The notes beneath the pieces are model-generated. The model worked only from the letters and a program-made list of their open reading frames with translations, ran no database searches and had not been told where the DNA came from. From Christiangramia flava JLT2011 (lineage in GTDB: Bacteria; Bacteroidota; Bacteroidia; Flavobacteriales; Flavobacteriaceae), in NCBI RefSeq assembly GCF_001951155.1, contig NZ_CP016359.1:2504001-2568000 (forward strand): a stretch of DNA of 64,000 nucleotides, in the 5' to 3' direction. Shown piece by piece: positions 36,022-44,617 of this stretch. The position numbers and the translations under genes are program-made. Every line of letters begins with the position of its first letter. Position 1 is the stretch's first letter.

Positions 36022-36774
36022 ATGAGAGAAAAAATTGTAGCAGGAAACTGGAAAATGAACATGGATCTTGCGGAAGCCGAAGAACTGGTTACCAAACTGA
36101 AGCTTCAGATGGTGAAGGAACCGGAAGCGACCGTGATGGTAGCGCCTCCGTTTACGAATTTATATCCTGTATTTAAAGCATTGAAAGACACTCCCGTGGT
36201 TGTGGCTGCCCAGAACATGAGCGAGCATGAAAGCGGGGCCTATACCGGCGAAATTTCGGCTAAAATGCTGAAGAGCGTTGGGGTAAAAACGGTAATTCTT
36301 GGGCACAGTGAGCGACGAGCTTACTACGCGGAAACGAACGAATTGCTGGAAAAGAAGGTAAAATCAGCCATCGAGCAGGACATGACCGTCATTTTCTGTT
36401 TCGGTGAAGAACTGGAAGATCGTAAAAGTGAAAAACATTTTGAGCTGGTGGAAACGCAGTTAAAAGAAAGCTTGTTCAACTTGCCAAAAAGTGCCTGGGA
36501 AAAGCTCATTCTTGCCTATGAACCGGTTTGGGCAATTGGGACTGGTGAAACAGCAAGCCCGGAGCAGGCGCAGGAAATGCACAAGCACATCCGTACGCTG
36601 ATCGAGAAAAACGTGGGCAAGGAAACGGCAGATAAAACATCGATTCTTTACGGCGGAAGTGTGAAGCCTGGCAATGCACAGGAGATCTTTGCCAAGGAAG
36701 ATGTAGATGGTGGTCTTATTGGTGGTGCCAGCCTCAAGGCGGTAGATTTTGTGGAAATTGTAAACGCATTTTAA
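36022..36774 (+). CDS. tpiA: Triose-phosphate isomerase
   Basis: The 250-residue glycolytic enzyme interconverts dihydroxyacetone phosphate and glyceraldehyde 3-phosphate. Catalytic residues are Lys11 (GNWKMN), His95 (ILGHSERR) and Glu167 (LAYEPVWAIGTGETAS); GGSVKPGNAQEI binds phosphate. The stop overlaps the prmA start (TAATG). Confidence 0.97.
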   Translation: MREKIVAGNWKMNMDLAEAEELVTKLKLQMVKEPEATVMVAPPFTNLYPVFKALKDTPVVVAAQNMSEHESGAYTGEISAKMLKSVGVKTVILGHSERRAYYAETNELLEKKVKSAIEQDMTVIFCFGEELEDRKSEKHFELVETQLKESLFNLPKSAWEKLILAYEPVWAIGTGETASPEQAQEMHKHIRTLIEKNVGKETADKTSILYGGSVKPGNAQEIFAKEDVDGGLIGGASLKAVDFVEIVNAF

Positions 36775-37610
36775 TGTCGGGGAATTACCTGGAATTTGAC
36801 TTTCAGATTGAGCCTTTGCAACCAGCTTCCGAGATCCTGATCGCGGAATTGGGTTACCTGGGCTTTGAGAGTTTTGTAGAAAACGAAGACGGAGTGACGG
36901 CCTATATTCCGGTAGAGGAATATGAAGACGACCTGCTCACGAATGTACACATTCTGCAATCTGAAGAAGTCAAGATCACCTACGAACAGAAGGAAATTGA
37001 AAGAATTAACTGGAACGAGGAGTGGGAAAAGAATTTCACTCCTATTCTGGTTGATGATATTTGCAGCGTGCGTGCACCATTCCATCCGAAGCCGGAAGTG
37101 GAATTTGATATAGTGATCGAGCCGAAAATGTCTTTCGGTACCGGGCACCACGCGACAACGCACATGGTGATCCAGCATATTCTGAAAAATGACTGGGAAG
37201 GAAAGCGTGTTTTAGATATGGGTTGTGGCACCGGTGTGCTCGCAATATTAGCTGCTATGAAAGGCGCTAAGCGCATTGACGCCATCGATATCGATAACTG
37301 GTGTTATCTCAATACCCTCGAGAATGTGGCGAAAAATGAGTGTGACCATATCCAGGTGGAAGAAGGTGGTGCGGAATTACTCAATGAGAGTAGAAGTTAC
37401 GACATGATTCTGGCCAATATCAATAGGAATATTTTATTAAGGGACCTTCCTGAATACATTCAATGCCTGAATGAGAACGGAAGTATTTTCCTCAGCGGAT
37501 TTTATTCTGAAGACCTTCCGGTGATCCAGAAAACCTGTGAAAAATTGGATCTGAAATTCGTGGAACATCTGGAACGTAGCAACTGGGTGGCTGCAAAGTT
37601 TTCACGCTGA
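36774..37610 (+). CDS. prmA: Ribosomal protein L11 methyltransferase
   Basis: The 278-residue SAM-dependent enzyme trimethylates ribosomal protein L11. It has an N-terminal recognition domain (about 1-95) followed by the methyltransferase core: FGTGHHATTHMV, VLDMGCGTGVLAILAAMKGA (motif I) and DMILANINRNIL (motif IV, NxNI). The ATG shares one base with the tpiA stop, so translation is coupled. Confidence 0.93.
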   Translation: MSGNYLEFDFQIEPLQPASEILIAELGYLGFESFVENEDGVTAYIPVEEYEDDLLTNVHILQSEEVKITYEQKEIERINWNEEWEKNFTPILVDDICSVRAPFHPKPEVEFDIVIEPKMSFGTGHHATTHMVIQHILKNDWEGKRVLDMGCGTGVLAILAAMKGAKRIDAIDIDNWCYLNTLENVAKNECDHIQVEEGGAELLNESRSYDMILANINRNILLRDLPEYIQCLNENGSIFLSGFYSEDLPVIQKTCEKLDLKFVEHLERSNWVAAKFSR

Positions 37611-37628
37611 GGTTTTTATGAATAGTTG

Positions 37629-37636
37629 TATCTTTG
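37629..37636 (+). promoter_or_regulatory. -7 box upstream of clpS
   Basis: TATCTTTG fits TAnnTTTG, 30 bp before the clpS ATG. A -33 TTTG is not clear. Confidence 0.4.
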
Positions 37637-37665
37637 CCGCGAATTACATGAGAAAATAATTGAAG

Positions 37666-37941
37666 ATGAGCACGAAAGAAGAATTACTTGAAGAAGTTGA
37701 TCTCAAGACCCAAAAGGAAAGAGAGAATGAGATCGTTCTCTATAATGACGATTACAATACTTTTGACCATGTTATCGAGACGCTGATCTATGCCTGTGAT
37801 CATACTCCGGAACAGGCAGAACAATGTTCCATATTAGTTCATTATAAAGGAAAATGTACGGTAAAAACCGGGCCTTATGATGATTTGAAGCCGAGGTGTT
37901 CCAAGCTGTTGGACGCGGGACTTAGCGCTGAAATAATTTAA
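37666..37941 (+). CDS. clpS: ClpS, adaptor of the ClpAP-type protease
   Basis: The 91-residue protein starts MSTKEELLEEVDL; ATG 37666 is preferred over the TTG two codons earlier. It has a flexible N-terminal tail and the ClpS core: IVLYNDDYNTFDHVIETLI with the N-degron pocket Asn-Asp pair, then EQCSILVHYKGKCTVKTG and the closing AGLSAEII. It delivers proteins with destabilising N-terminal residues to a ClpA/ClpC ATPase. No clp ATPase gene is in the window. Confidence 0.93.
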   Translation: MSTKEELLEEVDLKTQKERENEIVLYNDDYNTFDHVIETLIYACDHTPEQAEQCSILVHYKGKCTVKTGPYDDLKPRCSKLLDAGLSAEII

Positions 37942-37963
37942 TTCAGATTTTTTTTCCGGAAAC

Positions 37964-37994
37964 TTTTCAGTTTTTAAAATAAACAATATATTTG
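37964..37994 (+). promoter_or_regulatory. Promoter of tRNA-Arg
   Basis: TATATTTG at 37987-37994 matches the -7 consensus. TTTT at 37964-37967 sits 19 bp upstream, the right place for a (degenerate) -33 TTTG. The tRNA starts 37 bp after the -7 box. Confidence 0.6.
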
Positions 37995-38030
37995 CACCCG
38001 CTTTGTAAGACACAGAGCAACTGAAAAACT

Positions 38031-38104
38031 GGCCTCGTGGCGCAACTGAATAGCGCATCTGATTACGGCTCAGAAGGTTCCAGGTTTGAATCCTGGCGAG
38101 GTCA
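38031..38104 (+). tRNA. tRNA-Arg (anticodon ACG)
   Basis: A 74-nt cloverleaf with acceptor GGCCTCG paired to CGAGGTC (one G-U), anticodon loop TTACGGC reading ACG, and T loop TTTGAAT. CCA is not encoded. It decodes CGU/CGC/CGA through A34-to-inosine editing. The polysaccharide locus starts directly downstream. Confidence 0.94.
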
Positions 38105-38110
38105 CAAAAA

Positions 38111-38143
38111 ACCCTAATAACTAAAGTTGTTAGGGTTTTTTTA
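38111..38143 (+). terminator. Terminator of tRNA-Arg
   Basis: ACCCTAATAAC-TAA-AGTTGTTAGGGT-like 11-bp stem (one G-U) followed by eight T, starting 6 bp after the tRNA. Confidence 0.85.
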
Positions 38144-38223
38144 TGCTGACCTCTCAGTGATTTTTATTAAATGTATTTAGTACGTTTAATAAAAAGTCTT
38201 ATCTTCCTACAAATTCCATAAAT

Positions 38224-40359
38224 ATGAAATCTTTGTTTAGAATTGGCTTTTTGCTAGTGTTCACTACCTTTTTATTCCAGTCATGTGCGGGAACCAAAAA
38301 TGAAACTCCTGAATTCTCCAATTATCTGTTCGCCTATTTTACCGGGAATGGCGATGGGGAAGAGGCCGTGCATTATGCGATTAGTTCAGATGGTTACAAT
38401 TACTACGCATTGAACGATGATAAAGCCATTCTGGATAATCGATCGATCAGCAGTACTGGAGGCGTGCGCGATCCACATATCCTGCGAGGTCCAGATGATC
38501 AGTTTTATATGGTGTTGACCGATTTGAAAACTTCGGAAATGGGATGGAATAACACGGCTATGATTCTTTTGAAGTCTAATGACCTAATAAACTGGAAATC
38601 CAGTGTGATAGACATTACCCGCAGTTTTCCTCAGGAATTTTCAGATGTAAACCGCGTTTGGGCACCACAAACGATTTACGATGAGCACTCAGGTAAGTTC
38701 ATGGTGTATTTTTCCATGCTTCAGCCAGGCGGCTACGATAAGATCTATTATGCTTATACCAATCAGGATTTCACGGCACTGGAAACAGCCCCGAAACAGC
38801 TGTTTTTCAGTCCTAATGAGAAAGCGACGATCGATGGAGATATCATTTTAAAAGACGGGAAATATCACCTTTTTTATAAGACGGAAGGGACCGATGATAA
38901 AGGGATTAAAGTAGCCATTTCAAATAGTCTTACCTCTGGTTATCAAGCGCTTCCTGGGAATGTGGACCAGACTGATAAAGCCGTTGAAGGATCGGGAGTT
39001 TTTAAACTCATTGGCTCTGATCAATACATTCTCATGTATGACGTGTATCGCGATGGCGAATATCAATTTGCCGAGAGTAACGATCTTCAGAATTTTAAAG
39101 TGGTAGATGAACAGATTTCCATGAATTTTCATCCAAGGCACGGAACCGTCATTCCTATTACTGAGGAAGAAACCAGCCGCCTTCTTCAGAATTTTCCATC
39201 CAAAAATATTCCGGGTATTATCGGCGTACAAGGCGAAAATGTACGTTGTCCCAACATGGTGGTGGATGAAGAAAATAAGACGGTTTTCATTCCGGTAAAG
39301 CCAGGTACCGATATTTCCAGTTTTGAACCTTCTTTTAGGCTGGCTCAAACGAAAAGCATCGAACCAGGCGGACCTCAGGATTTTACGAATGGCCCCGTAA
39401 AATATACTATTAATTCAGATAAAACCTATGAAGTTCATGTGGCGGTCAATAACAACCCGATCGTAGATGGGTACTATGCCGATCCCGAAATTCTATACTC
39501 TAATAAAACCAGTAAATACTATCTGTATCCTACCAGTGACGGTTTCACCGGTTGGAGTGGAACATACTTCCGAACCTTTTCTTCGGAAGATCTCATCAAC
39601 TGGAAAAAAGAAGATACGATCCTGAACCTGAAGACCAACGTTAGCTGGGCCGATCGCAATGCCTGGGCTCCTGCAATGGCTGAAAAGAAAATCGATGGAG
39701 AATACCAGTATTTCTACTATTTCACAGCTGCCCAGAAAATTGGAGTAGCTGTGGCGAGCGATCCTACGGGACCTTTTAAAGATAGTGGTGAACCATTGAT
39801 CGACTTTAAGCCTGCCGGGGTGAAAGGCGGACAGGAGATCGACCCGGATGTGTTTACCGATCCAAATTCAGGTAAGAGCTACCTCTACTGGGGTAATGGT
39901 TATATGGCGGCTGCGGAACTGACTTCAGATATGCAACATATCAAACCGGAAACCATCAAGGTACTCACGCCAGATGAGACTTTTAGAGAAGGAACTGAAG
40001 TGTTTTTTCGAAATGGGAAATATTATTTCCTGTGGTCTGAAGATGACACCCGAAGTCCAAATTACCGGGTGCGTTATGCCACTGCTAATTCTCCGCTGGG
40101 ACCTTTGGAAATCCCGGAGAATAACCTTGTGATTAAAAGGAATGACCAGCAACAGATCTATGGAACCGGGCATAATTCAGTAATTAATAAAACCGGAACA
40201 GACGAGTGGTACATCGTATATCACCGTTTTACCAGGCCAAAAGGAATTGAAATGGGAGATGCTGCAGGCTTCAATCGGGAAGTCTGCATGGACGAACTGC
40301 ATTTCGATGATTCTGGTAAAATTCTGGAAACAATCCCTACTTTGGAAGGAATTCAGTAG
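38224..40359 (+). CDS. Lipoprotein with two GH43 domains joined by an Ig-like linker
   Basis: The 711-residue protein has a lipoprotein signal (MKSLFRIGFLLVFTTFLFQS then CAG). Domain 1 (about 30-330) has a full GH43 set: Asp83 (GGVRDPHIL), Asp204 or Asp206 (TIDGDIIL) and Glu255 (AVEGSGVF). An Ig-like linker (about 345-410, VKPGTDISSFEPSF) follows. Domain 2 (about 412-711) has Asp420 (GYYADPEIL), Asp540 or Asp542 (EIDPDVF) and Glu589 (FREGTEVFF). GH43 enzymes act mostly on alpha-L-arabinofuranose, beta-xylose or beta-1,3-galactose ends. Both domains look active. It is first in the locus, on its own transcript, and convergent with the GH105 gene (10-bp gap). Confidence 0.88.
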   Translation: MKSLFRIGFLLVFTTFLFQSCAGTKNETPEFSNYLFAYFTGNGDGEEAVHYAISSDGYNYYALNDDKAILDNRSISSTGGVRDPHILRGPDDQFYMVLTDLKTSEMGWNNTAMILLKSNDLINWKSSVIDITRSFPQEFSDVNRVWAPQTIYDEHSGKFMVYFSMLQPGGYDKIYYAYTNQDFTALETAPKQLFFSPNEKATIDGDIILKDGKYHLFYKTEGTDDKGIKVAISNSLTSGYQALPGNVDQTDKAVEGSGVFKLIGSDQYILMYDVYRDGEYQFAESNDLQNFKVVDEQISMNFHPRHGTVIPITEEETSRLLQNFPSKNIPGIIGVQGENVRCPNMVVDEENKTVFIPVKPGTDISSFEPSFRLAQTKSIEPGGPQDFTNGPVKYTINSDKTYEVHVAVNNNPIVDGYYADPEILYSNKTSKYYLYPTSDGFTGWSGTYFRTFSSEDLINWKKEDTILNLKTNVSWADRNAWAPAMAEKKIDGEYQYFYYFTAAQKIGVAVASDPTGPFKDSGEPLIDFKPAGVKGGQEIDPDVFTDPNSGKSYLYWGNGYMAAAELTSDMQHIKPETIKVLTPDETFREGTEVFFRNGKYYFLWSEDDTRSPNYRVRYATANSPLGPLEIPENNLVIKRNDQQQIYGTGHNSVINKTGTDEWYIVYHRFTRPKGIEMGDAAGFNREVCMDELHFDDSGKILETIPTLEGIQ

Positions 40360-40369
40360 CAATTACCAT

Positions 40370-41548
40370 TTATTGCTGTTTTTGAGCAAACCGATACATT
40401 TCCGAAGCTGCTAATAAGTAGGCTCCAACACCAAAATCGGCCGTAGAATTTTTGTCTACGATCTGCCCGGGAATCGCTTTTTCCCCAATTGGCTGTACAT
40501 AACCAATTTCACCATTTTCCTGCAAGGCCACCTTGTTCAAATACTGCCAGGATTTTTCAACAACAGGCTGGTAGGTTTCTTTACTGAGAACCCCGTTGTT
40601 CATTCCCCAAAGAAATCCATAGGTGAAGAAGGCTGTTCCGCTGGTTTCAGGACCGGGGGCGTGCTCCGGGTCGAGAATACTCCGGGTCCAGTAACCTGCA
40701 TTTTGTTGCGCATTCTTTAAGGCTTCAGCCATATCTTTAAACCTTTCTTCAAAAAAGGCACGGTGTTCATAATCCTCCGGAAGGTCCTGCAAAACCTTGG
40801 CCAGACCCGCGAAAACCCATCCGTCACCACGTGCCCAGAAATCCTTTTTGCCATTCAGGCTCTTATGCTGCGGGAACACGTATTTGGCATCACGATAATA
40901 GAGACCTGCCTGCTCATCGTACATGATGGAATTAGCGTATTGGAAGTATTCGTAAAGTTTATCCAGGTAATGTTCATTACCCGTAATTTTATAAAGTTTC
41001 GTCATTACCGGCATGACCATATACAGCCCGTCTGCCCACCACCAATAATCTTCTTGTGGAGTGCTCATCTGGTATTCCATTACTTCACGGGCACGCGCGA
41101 TCTTCGTGGAATCTTCTGAACCTTCTAAAGTATAGATATCCGCATAAGTCTGAAAAGCGATCTGCCAGTCCCCAAAAAGCACATGTTCCGGAGTTTCGCC
41201 ATAATGATATTTCCAGTTTGAACGATCATCTGAAGTGGCTCCTTTCCAGTTATTATGCTCAGCCCATTTTTTTGAGTATTCCAAAAATCGTTCGTTTCCG
41301 GTAACCTTATAAGCTTCGATATTTCCCGTATGATAAGCAGCCGGATGCCAGAAAGCCCGGTCTGGTTCTGGATGCGAATTTTGCCAGTGATCGTTCACCA
41401 GGTTGATGATGTTCAGAACACTGTCGGCTTTTGGCGGAAAATGTTTTTCATCGTTTGGCGTTTCACTCATTTTCTTATTACTGAAGTTGCAGGAAAGAAG
41501 CAGTAAAGTTACAAGCGGCAGGCTATTTCGGATAATAAGGTGATACAT
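40370..41548 (-). CDS. GH88/GH105 family unsaturated uronyl hydrolase
   Basis: The 392-residue lipoprotein (signal MYHLIIRNSLPLVTLLLLSC, Cys20) has an alpha/alpha-barrel. Typical motifs are DNWYWWADGLYMVMP-like (here DYWWWADGLYMVMPVMTKLY), KKDFWARGDGWVFAGLAKVL and PETSGTAFFTYGFLWGMNNG. GH105 enzymes remove 4,5-unsaturated uronic acids left by polysaccharide lyases. It is last in the minus-strand enzyme array, 5 bp after the DUF2264 gene. A lyase partner would be needed; the BNR protein at 44617 is the candidate. Confidence 0.88.
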   Translation of the reverse strand: MYHLIIRNSLPLVTLLLLSCNFSNKKMSETPNDEKHFPPKADSVLNIINLVNDHWQNSHPEPDRAFWHPAAYHTGNIEAYKVTGNERFLEYSKKWAEHNNWKGATSDDRSNWKYHYGETPEHVLFGDWQIAFQTYADIYTLEGSEDSTKIARAREVMEYQMSTPQEDYWWWADGLYMVMPVMTKLYKITGNEHYLDKLYEYFQYANSIMYDEQAGLYYRDAKYVFPQHKSLNGKKDFWARGDGWVFAGLAKVLQDLPEDYEHRAFFEERFKDMAEALKNAQQNAGYWTRSILDPEHAPGPETSGTAFFTYGFLWGMNNGVLSKETYQPVVEKSWQYLNKVALQENGEIGYVQPIGEKAIPGQIVDKNSTADFGVGAYLLAASEMYRFAQKQQ

Positions 41549-41553
41549 ATTTT

Positions 41554-42780
41554 CTATTTTTCGGCTTTATCGATTGGTATATTTTGTCCGTTCCAGATCT
41601 TTTTCTGAGTCCATGGTTTGGCTTCATCGGTCCAGAATCGATTATTTTCGGGCAATCCGAGGACTAAGAATGCTTCGGAACACAGGTACAGCGAACCGGT
41701 GGAGATATAACCTTCTCCAATACTAGGCTGGTGGCCAAAAAAGCCAATTTGAAGCCAGCCATTTTCATCAAAAGTCCCTGGAGTATTCAGCTGATTAAAA
41801 ATGACTTTCTGAAGTGCTCCCCGAACCTGTGACGGTTCCAGTTCTTCTGGAAGTTCTTCCCAAAGGGCAATTTGAGAAAGCAACTGGAATGCACCAAACC
41901 TGTACGCCAGTGAGCGGCCAATAGGCGGATAGGTTCCTTCCGGAGAGATCAGTCTTTCCTGGATCTCAGCATAGCGTTTTGCCCGGTTCAGTACAGCTTC
42001 ATATTCCTCTTCGTGTTTCAGGCCTGCCTCATTCATTGTTTTGAGAATGTCCAGAAGCATCGGCTGAATGACAAAACTGTTGTAATAGTCCCAGTGAAAA
42101 TCAGGACCATCGCCATACATTCCATCGCCTAAATACCATTCCATATGCTTTCGAATGGGTTGCTGCAACCTGAAATCATCTGCCGAATCATCAAATTTTA
42201 ATAATGCGGCTTCAATCATGGAACTGAACAATAACCAGTTGCTATAATACGGTTCAATACTCCTCGTAGCTTTCAGGGATTTGGTCACCTGCTGCTTGGT
42301 TTCAGCAGGAAGCGGGTCCCATAATTGGGTTGGGGCGCGTAATAATGCCTGCGCCAGAAAAGCGGCATCTACCAGGGGCTGGCGATCTTCCGTGAAGTTC
42401 ATATAATCGGCCGCTTCAGGATTGGTGGCATTGGTAATGCCTTTTCTGGCCATTTCAAGATATTTTTTCCGAAGTTTTCCTTCTGAAGAATCATCAGGCC
42501 CCAATTCCAGCCAGGGAGCCATCCCGGAAAGTAAGCGTCCAAAGCCTTCCAGGTACGTGACATGAGTTCGATCGTCCCAGGCACTGGGCGAACGTTCCAC
42601 CGGCATCTGCAACTTTAGTTGATCTTTGCTGATGGCAGAAAGTAAAGGATCGGCGATCCTCACCAGCGAAGCCACATAAAATTCGCGGGAATGGGAAGGG
42701 AATTCTTGATTTTCGGGATTCTGGCCACAAACCAGGAAAGGCATTCCAAAGAATAGTAAAATCAGCAGTTTATTACTCAT
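41554..42780 (-). CDS. DUF2264 family protein (possible GH154-type glucuronidase)
   Basis: The 408-residue protein from ATG 42780 (MSNKLLILLFFGMPFLVCGQ) carries a secretion signal. This start overlaps the stop of the preceding GH2 gene in ATGAGTAA; an alternative in-frame ATG at 42801 would lie inside that gene. Family blocks are SPSAWDDRTHVTYLEGFGRL, AADYMNFTEDRQPLVDAAFL, SNWLLFSSMIEAALL, GDGMYGDGPDFHWDYYNSFV and YPPIGRSLAYRFGAFQLLS. DUF2264 proteins have an alpha/alpha-barrel, and some have been placed in GH154 with beta-glucuronidase activity. That activity is inferred here, not shown. Confidence 0.8.
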   Translation of the reverse strand: MSNKLLILLFFGMPFLVCGQNPENQEFPSHSREFYVASLVRIADPLLSAISKDQLKLQMPVERSPSAWDDRTHVTYLEGFGRLLSGMAPWLELGPDDSSEGKLRKKYLEMARKGITNATNPEAADYMNFTEDRQPLVDAAFLAQALLRAPTQLWDPLPAETKQQVTKSLKATRSIEPYYSNWLLFSSMIEAALLKFDDSADDFRLQQPIRKHMEWYLGDGMYGDGPDFHWDYYNSFVIQPMLLDILKTMNEAGLKHEEEYEAVLNRAKRYAEIQERLISPEGTYPPIGRSLAYRFGAFQLLSQIALWEELPEELEPSQVRGALQKVIFNQLNTPGTFDENGWLQIGFFGHQPSIGEGYISTGSLYLCSEAFLVLGLPENNRFWTDEAKPWTQKKIWNGQNIPIDKAEK

Positions 42781-44617
42781 ACTGAGTTTCCATGTTTTCA
42801 TAATATTCTTTCAAAGTGAAAAAGGCCTTTTTCTTGTTCCCCTTATCGTCGATTAGGCCTTTACGGTTCCAGCCATCCTGAAATTGCGGATTGTTCCTTT
42901 TGGGAGATCGAAAATCTGCAAGGATCCACGGCATCATACCAGAAAAATTTTCCGGCATCTGCTGCATCATTTTGATGGTTTCTTCATAATACCATTCCTG
43001 GAATTCTTCCGTCCAGCGTTGTTCCTTTTCTCCGTGATATCCGCCTTTTGCCCCGGCGCCGGTTTCACTGATTAAAAGCGGCTTGTCATAGGCTACACCC
43101 CATTTGGCCTGAGCTTTGGCTCCAGGCAGATCCCCATACCAGCCTAAATATTCATTTACGGAAACCACATCTGTATATGCTCCAAGGGGATCGTCAATAA
43201 AGTTTTCTTCACGATTGTAGTGTACCTCCAAAGCGGCCGAAACGAGTCTTGTTTGATCCATCACCTTGGTCTTTTTTATAAGATTATGCATGAAATTGGT
43301 CCGCGCTTCACTCACCGGGGTTTCATTTCCCACAGACCAGATGATCACCGAAGCCTTATTCCGGTCCCTAATGATCATTTCTTCCAGCTGTTTTTCGGCT
43401 TTTTGATAAACGGAATCATTCTTAAAATTGATAGTCCAGTAAACCGGAATTTCAGACCATACCAGAACGCCTAGCGAATCGGCCATTCGGGTCATGTATT
43501 CGTTATGCGGGTAGTGCGCCAGGCGAACCATATTGGCATTCAGGTCTTTCACCCATCCAAATAATTGGGCTGCGTCTGTTTCATTTTTTGCTCTTCGGGC
43601 TTCTTGCGGAATTTCTTCATGAAGGCAGATTCCTCTTAAAAACAGCTTTTCGCCATTCAGTAAAATATCTTTTCCGGAAACTTCGATCTTTCTGAAGCCG
43701 ATCTTATCGGAAAGTGTATTTCCTTCAAAAACGATTTGTACATCATATAGTTTGGGCTTTTCAGGAGACCATAATTGCAGTTTTCTGGCAGTAAGATTGA
43801 AGCTTACTTCCCGGCCATCAATGGCTAGTTTTTTATTGATTTTCAATTCCGGGATCTGGATATTTACTGAACCGCTGGTAGAATGATTGAATTTCAGGTT
43901 TCCCGAGATCTCAAAGCTTTTTTTCTTTTTAGCTTGTTCAATGTCCTGTTCCTGTTTCAGCTGAATAGCATATTGTTGAACAAACGTTTCAGGCGTGGAA
44001 ATTAATTTTACATCCCGAGTAATGCCACCATAATTCCACCAGTCGGTATTCACTGTGGGGATTTCATCAGGATGTCTTTTATTGTCTACTTTCACCACGA
44101 GGAAATTTTCTTTTTCTTTGAGCAGTTGCTTCGGTATTTCAAAATTGAAGGGTGTAAAACCACCTTTGTGCATTCCCAGTTTTTCGCCGTTGAGATAAAC
44201 CTGTGCTTCATAATTGACCGCTCCGAAATACAGGAAATACCTGTTATTTGCAGCCACACTAGAAACATCGAATTCCCGCTGGTACCAAACAGTGCCTTCG
44301 TAATATTTAAAAACTTCGGCCTGAGAATTCCAGTCTCCGGGTACATTCAACGTATAGTTATCGCTGTACCCGTGCTCCTTTCGGTCTGATGCATTTTTTA
44401 TAACCGGGTTATTCCAGTAGGCCTCCGGATCGTCAGCGTTTTTTTCTTTAAATCGGTAATTATAAAAGCCTGTTTCGTAAGGATCGATAATGTAATGCCA
44501 TTTCCCGTTGAGCGATTGAGTTTGGCGGTTAGCCGTATTGATGATGAGGTTATCCTGTGCCAGTAAGCTGAAAGGGAAAACTAGGAAGAGGAATAATTGC
44601 AATATTCTCATATACAT
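42773..44617 (-). CDS. GH2 family enzyme (beta-glucuronidase or beta-galactosidase type)
   Basis: The 614-residue secreted protein (MYMRILQLFLFLVFPFSLLA signal) has the GH2 order: jelly-roll sugar-binding domain (NGKWHYIIDP to NTDWWNYGGITRDV), Ig-like domain and TIM barrel. The acid/base is Glu432 (WSVGNETPVS) and the nucleophile Glu518 (LLISETGAGAKGG). The short length and the NYGGITRDV block resemble beta-glucuronidases more than LacZ; this is a judgement by eye. Its start shares a base with the stop of the BNR gene (TAATG) and its stop overlaps the DUF2264 start, so the three are tightly coupled. Confidence 0.88.
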   Translation of the reverse strand: MYMRILQLFLFLVFPFSLLAQDNLIINTANRQTQSLNGKWHYIIDPYETGFYNYRFKEKNADDPEAYWNNPVIKNASDRKEHGYSDNYTLNVPGDWNSQAEVFKYYEGTVWYQREFDVSSVAANNRYFLYFGAVNYEAQVYLNGEKLGMHKGGFTPFNFEIPKQLLKEKENFLVVKVDNKRHPDEIPTVNTDWWNYGGITRDVKLISTPETFVQQYAIQLKQEQDIEQAKKKKSFEISGNLKFNHSTSGSVNIQIPELKINKKLAIDGREVSFNLTARKLQLWSPEKPKLYDVQIVFEGNTLSDKIGFRKIEVSGKDILLNGEKLFLRGICLHEEIPQEARRAKNETDAAQLFGWVKDLNANMVRLAHYPHNEYMTRMADSLGVLVWSEIPVYWTINFKNDSVYQKAEKQLEEMIIRDRNKASVIIWSVGNETPVSEARTNFMHNLIKKTKVMDQTRLVSAALEVHYNREENFIDDPLGAYTDVVSVNEYLGWYGDLPGAKAQAKWGVAYDKPLLISETGAGAKGGYHGEKEQRWTEEFQEWYYEETIKMMQQMPENFSGMMPWILADFRSPKRNNPQFQDGWNRKGLIDDKGNKKKAFFTLKEYYENMETQYE

